From: Planctomycetaceae bacterium UBA4655
GTDB taxonomy: Bacteria; Planctomycetota; Planctomycetia; Pirellulales; UBA1268
Direction: 5' to 3'
NCBI GenBank assembly: GCA_002405515.1
Contig: DHLZ01000004.1
Span: 1 to 24,418 of the forward strand
Length of the DNA: 24,418 nt
The notes beneath the pieces were generated by a model. That model did not search any database. It was not told the DNA's origin and saw nothing but the letters and a program-made list of their open reading frames with translations. A program made the translations under genes and the position numbers. Below, in pieces: positions 23,701-24,418 of the stretch. Every line of letters begins with the position of its first letter. Position 1 is the first letter of the stretch.

Positions 23701-24418
23701 CGTGGAGTGATCCGCTCACGGGTGCAGCCACCCAGATCACGGGCGAGGAACTGTTCCAGCAGGCGAAGATCGTGCTGGAAATGCAGTATCAGCACATGGT
23801 CTTCGACCAGTTCGTTCGCAAGCTGAGCCCGAATATCGCCGGCTTCGCGGGCGTTGACCCGCTGATCGATGCCCGCATCGACTCCGAGTTCGCGAACTCC
23901 GTCTACCGGCTCGGCCATTCGATGATGCCCGATGCGATCGGCATGCGGCAGTACACGGACACGTCGAATTTCTCGACGGCTCCGGGCAGCAATGTCGTCA
24001 CGGTGACGATGGTCAACCATGGACTCAAGGCCGGGGAAAGCGTCAAGATTTCCGGCGTTTCCGTGCCGATCGGCGGTCTTGCGGCCGACGCGATGAACGG
24101 AACCTTCACGGTGACCATTCTCGACAACAATCGCTTTTCATTCGTGGCGTCGGCCGCCGCCACGGCCGCTGCGACGGGCTCGCTCGTCACGCCCGACAAG
24201 GTGCAGGTGGACATCAACCGCGGCCTGATCGACGCCTTCCTCAGCCCGGCGACCTACAAGCCCGGGTTCACCTCGACGCTCCTGACCCAGGGGAGCACGG
24301 CCCAGGTTGGCATGCGGATCGACGAGAAGGTGACCGACTCCCTGCGGGACAACCTCCTGGGCCAGCCGCTCGACCTCGCCACGCTCAACATGGTGCGGGG
24401 TGGGGGGGGCGGGGGCGG
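20766..24418 (+). CDS. Exported Ig/cadherin-repeat heme peroxidase (3' end outside window)
   Basis: At least 1217 codons run off the right edge. The start is GTG 20766: an in-frame TGA lies at 20694, no other start codon intervenes, and AGGAAAGG (20752-20759) is 6 nt upstream. An Arg-rich N-terminus with RSVFG twice and GFEMQRLESRIAMSV (about 39-53) resembles the LE-x-R motif near the N-termini of large exported planctomycete proteins. Next come an Ig-like domain (about 61-158) and two cadherin-like repeats (about 168-270, with DVNDNGP, and 271-370). The animal-type heme peroxidase domain shows distal His590 (FGQFFDHG), a DLSQSYGSD motif (748-756), catalytic Arg938 (GDGRINEN), HHNR and proximal His1051 (YRLGHSMM). 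A beta-rich insertion (about 1066-1145) follows. The final RG at the edge runs into poly-Gly instead of RGRDHG. It should oxidise substrates with H2O2 outside the cytoplasm. Confidence 0.9.
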   Translation, partial: MRYTGRSVFGRSVFGFVRSLWQSRRSRPAGRRRRTGTRGFEMQRLESRIAMSVAPGSEELTGPFVDVVGPSVAAIGAPAIVGDVLSVDVRFSEPVVVSGTPALNVSIGDFQRRLLATNVVDDTVTFSYQLRNGESPVGAVVGARVIERGNSSIRDVAGNAPVSLAAPTRLLFARSGIDENVAIGTAVGTFTTRDRDSADSFTYALVPGDGSADNGSFAIVGNELRTASLLDYESQNQFSIRVRSSDAGGLSIERRFTLSIRDVNDNGPAITSGDTGSIDGNAPIDSAIYTATANDADGTRRNRAVRFSIKQDVGDFNLVRIDTTTGVVTRNAYANHVGRSSYSFTVVAANTATPPLSGELAVTVDVTNVAVSGGAFAAAAPVVNVTGAGVMGARVMGPVIDVGASTFAAPAAIVGPQAVSQPGFGSEDLRFLLSRVRSDRLPEELGGLAPLGPTGIRDVQGVGNNTTNPLSPNWWFGAGDTLFPRLTFNRLTAVGKKNDVVSSVFANSPRGTQITVGFTTTVNGATVDALNPRVISNLVVDGSNPIGFAKTNAAFKLLDDPTGRVSPVSGAVNPLPYSNWTGQFGQFFDHGLDFVSKGIDGSAKVQLLPSDGLYTANRATSITASRSNTVSVTIGEGSTDALLAQLGLAGQEGVVNFAGTSTVANAGITTGLFKFKGMLVLNQTLIEIAATDDVDLASQINFYTPTTGVTALVEPFPAIPGVILPDSFKLDLVPARAESFNQTSPFIDLSQSYGSDASRTVFLREYLSVGTGIAARTTGRLLNAGQTIPGESMPEMTGKAGMANWAQVKANAVNVGLVLHDADIMAVPLVAFDTHSQLILGADGMPRLVALNKVTGEKVYVQNTTLADDPAILSLVADPATDWAVTDFVLVTTKHAFLNDMGVRLPAMTDAAWVGRDMSPSSPLKAALEAHYVGGDGRINENIGLTAVHEAFLTHHNRILELLKQKYGFVGDQPQGGWAWSDPLTGAATQITGEELFQQAKIVLEMQYQHMVFDQFVRKLSPNIAGFAGVDPLIDARIDSEFANSVYRLGHSMMPDAIGMRQYTDTSNFSTAPGSNVVTVTMVNHGLKAGESVKISGVSVPIGGLAADAMNGTFTVTILDNNRFSFVASAAATAAATGSLVTPDKVQVDINRGLIDAFLSPATYKPGFTSTLLTQGSTAQVGMRIDEKVTDSLRDNLLGQPLDLATLNMVRGGGGGG
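20778..20807. repeat. 15-bp in-frame tandem duplication in the peroxidase N-terminus
   Basis: GGTCGCTCCGTTTTT is present twice back to back (20778-20792 and 20793-20807) and is followed by GG, the start of a third unit. The period is five codons, so the protein reads GRSVFGRSVFG and the frame is kept. Confidence 0.9.
24397..24418. other. Poly-G run at the window end, probable contig-edge artefact
   Basis: The last 22 bases are G apart from one T and two or three C. In the peroxidase frame they read RGGGGGGG where the family has RGRDHG after DLATLN-x-x-RG. See findings. Confidence 0.5.

Noticed and set aside
20412..24020. A 1202-codon open frame on the minus strand opposite the peroxidase
   Set aside because: It mirrors the codon bias of the plus-strand gene, is Arg/Asp/His-rich without domains, and the plus strand carries clear peroxidase and cadherin motifs.

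Overview
The window looks like a chromosomal segment of a planctomycete, most likely of the Pirellulales. It is GC-rich with strong G/C bias at third codon positions. Several features point this way: a formylmethanofuran:H4MPT formyltransferase (Ftr/FhcD), which is rare in bacteria but known in planctomycetes; a large exported heme peroxidase with an FE-x-x-LE-x-R motif near its N-terminus; a DUF11-repeat membrane protein; and several large exported proteins I cannot assign. No mobile element, CRISPR array, rRNA or tRNA was recognised.

Layout. Positions 1-965 (+) hold the C-terminal part of a BamD-like lipoprotein followed closely by an LptE-like lipoprotein, both for outer-membrane assembly. 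A 180-nt spacer carries an imperfect long inverted repeat and precedes folP (+). folP runs tail-to-tail, with a 53-bp overlap, into a 769-aa exported protein of unknown function (-). That gene is divergent from ftr/fhcD (+), and a perfect 9-bp hairpin lies between them. A membrane-anchored DUF11-repeat protein (+) follows.

Positions 8104-14230 (-) hold a translation cluster read right to left: an unknown exported protein, then infC, rpmI, rplT, pheS and pheT. infC almost certainly starts at ATC, the kind of non-canonical start that lets IF3 control its own synthesis. A TTGACG/GATAGT promoter overlaps the stop codon of the preceding gene. Each of the four spacers, from the infC leader to the pheS leader, contains one short tandem duplication (12-17 bp) of unrelated sequence. 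The infC copy duplicates the Shine-Dalgarno sequence.

Positions 14460-15959 (+) encode a sigma-70 family factor with three helix-turn-helix-like segments before its sigma core. Convergent to it are an AlaC-like aminotransferase and, upstream of that, a membrane-anchored double-parvulin protein (both -). Divergent from these is a small J-domain protein with a leucine-rich tail (+). After a 540-nt gene-free stretch with an AT-rich patch, a large exported Ig/cadherin/heme-peroxidase protein (+) runs off the right edge. The window ends in a poly-G stretch exactly where the conserved RGRDHG motif of the peroxidase family should be, which suggests a contig-end artefact.

Functionally, the segment mixes envelope biogenesis (BamD, LptE, parvulin-like chaperone), folate/C1 metabolism (FolP, Ftr), core translation (IF3, L35, L20, PheRS), transcription (sigma factor) and exported planctomycete-type proteins.
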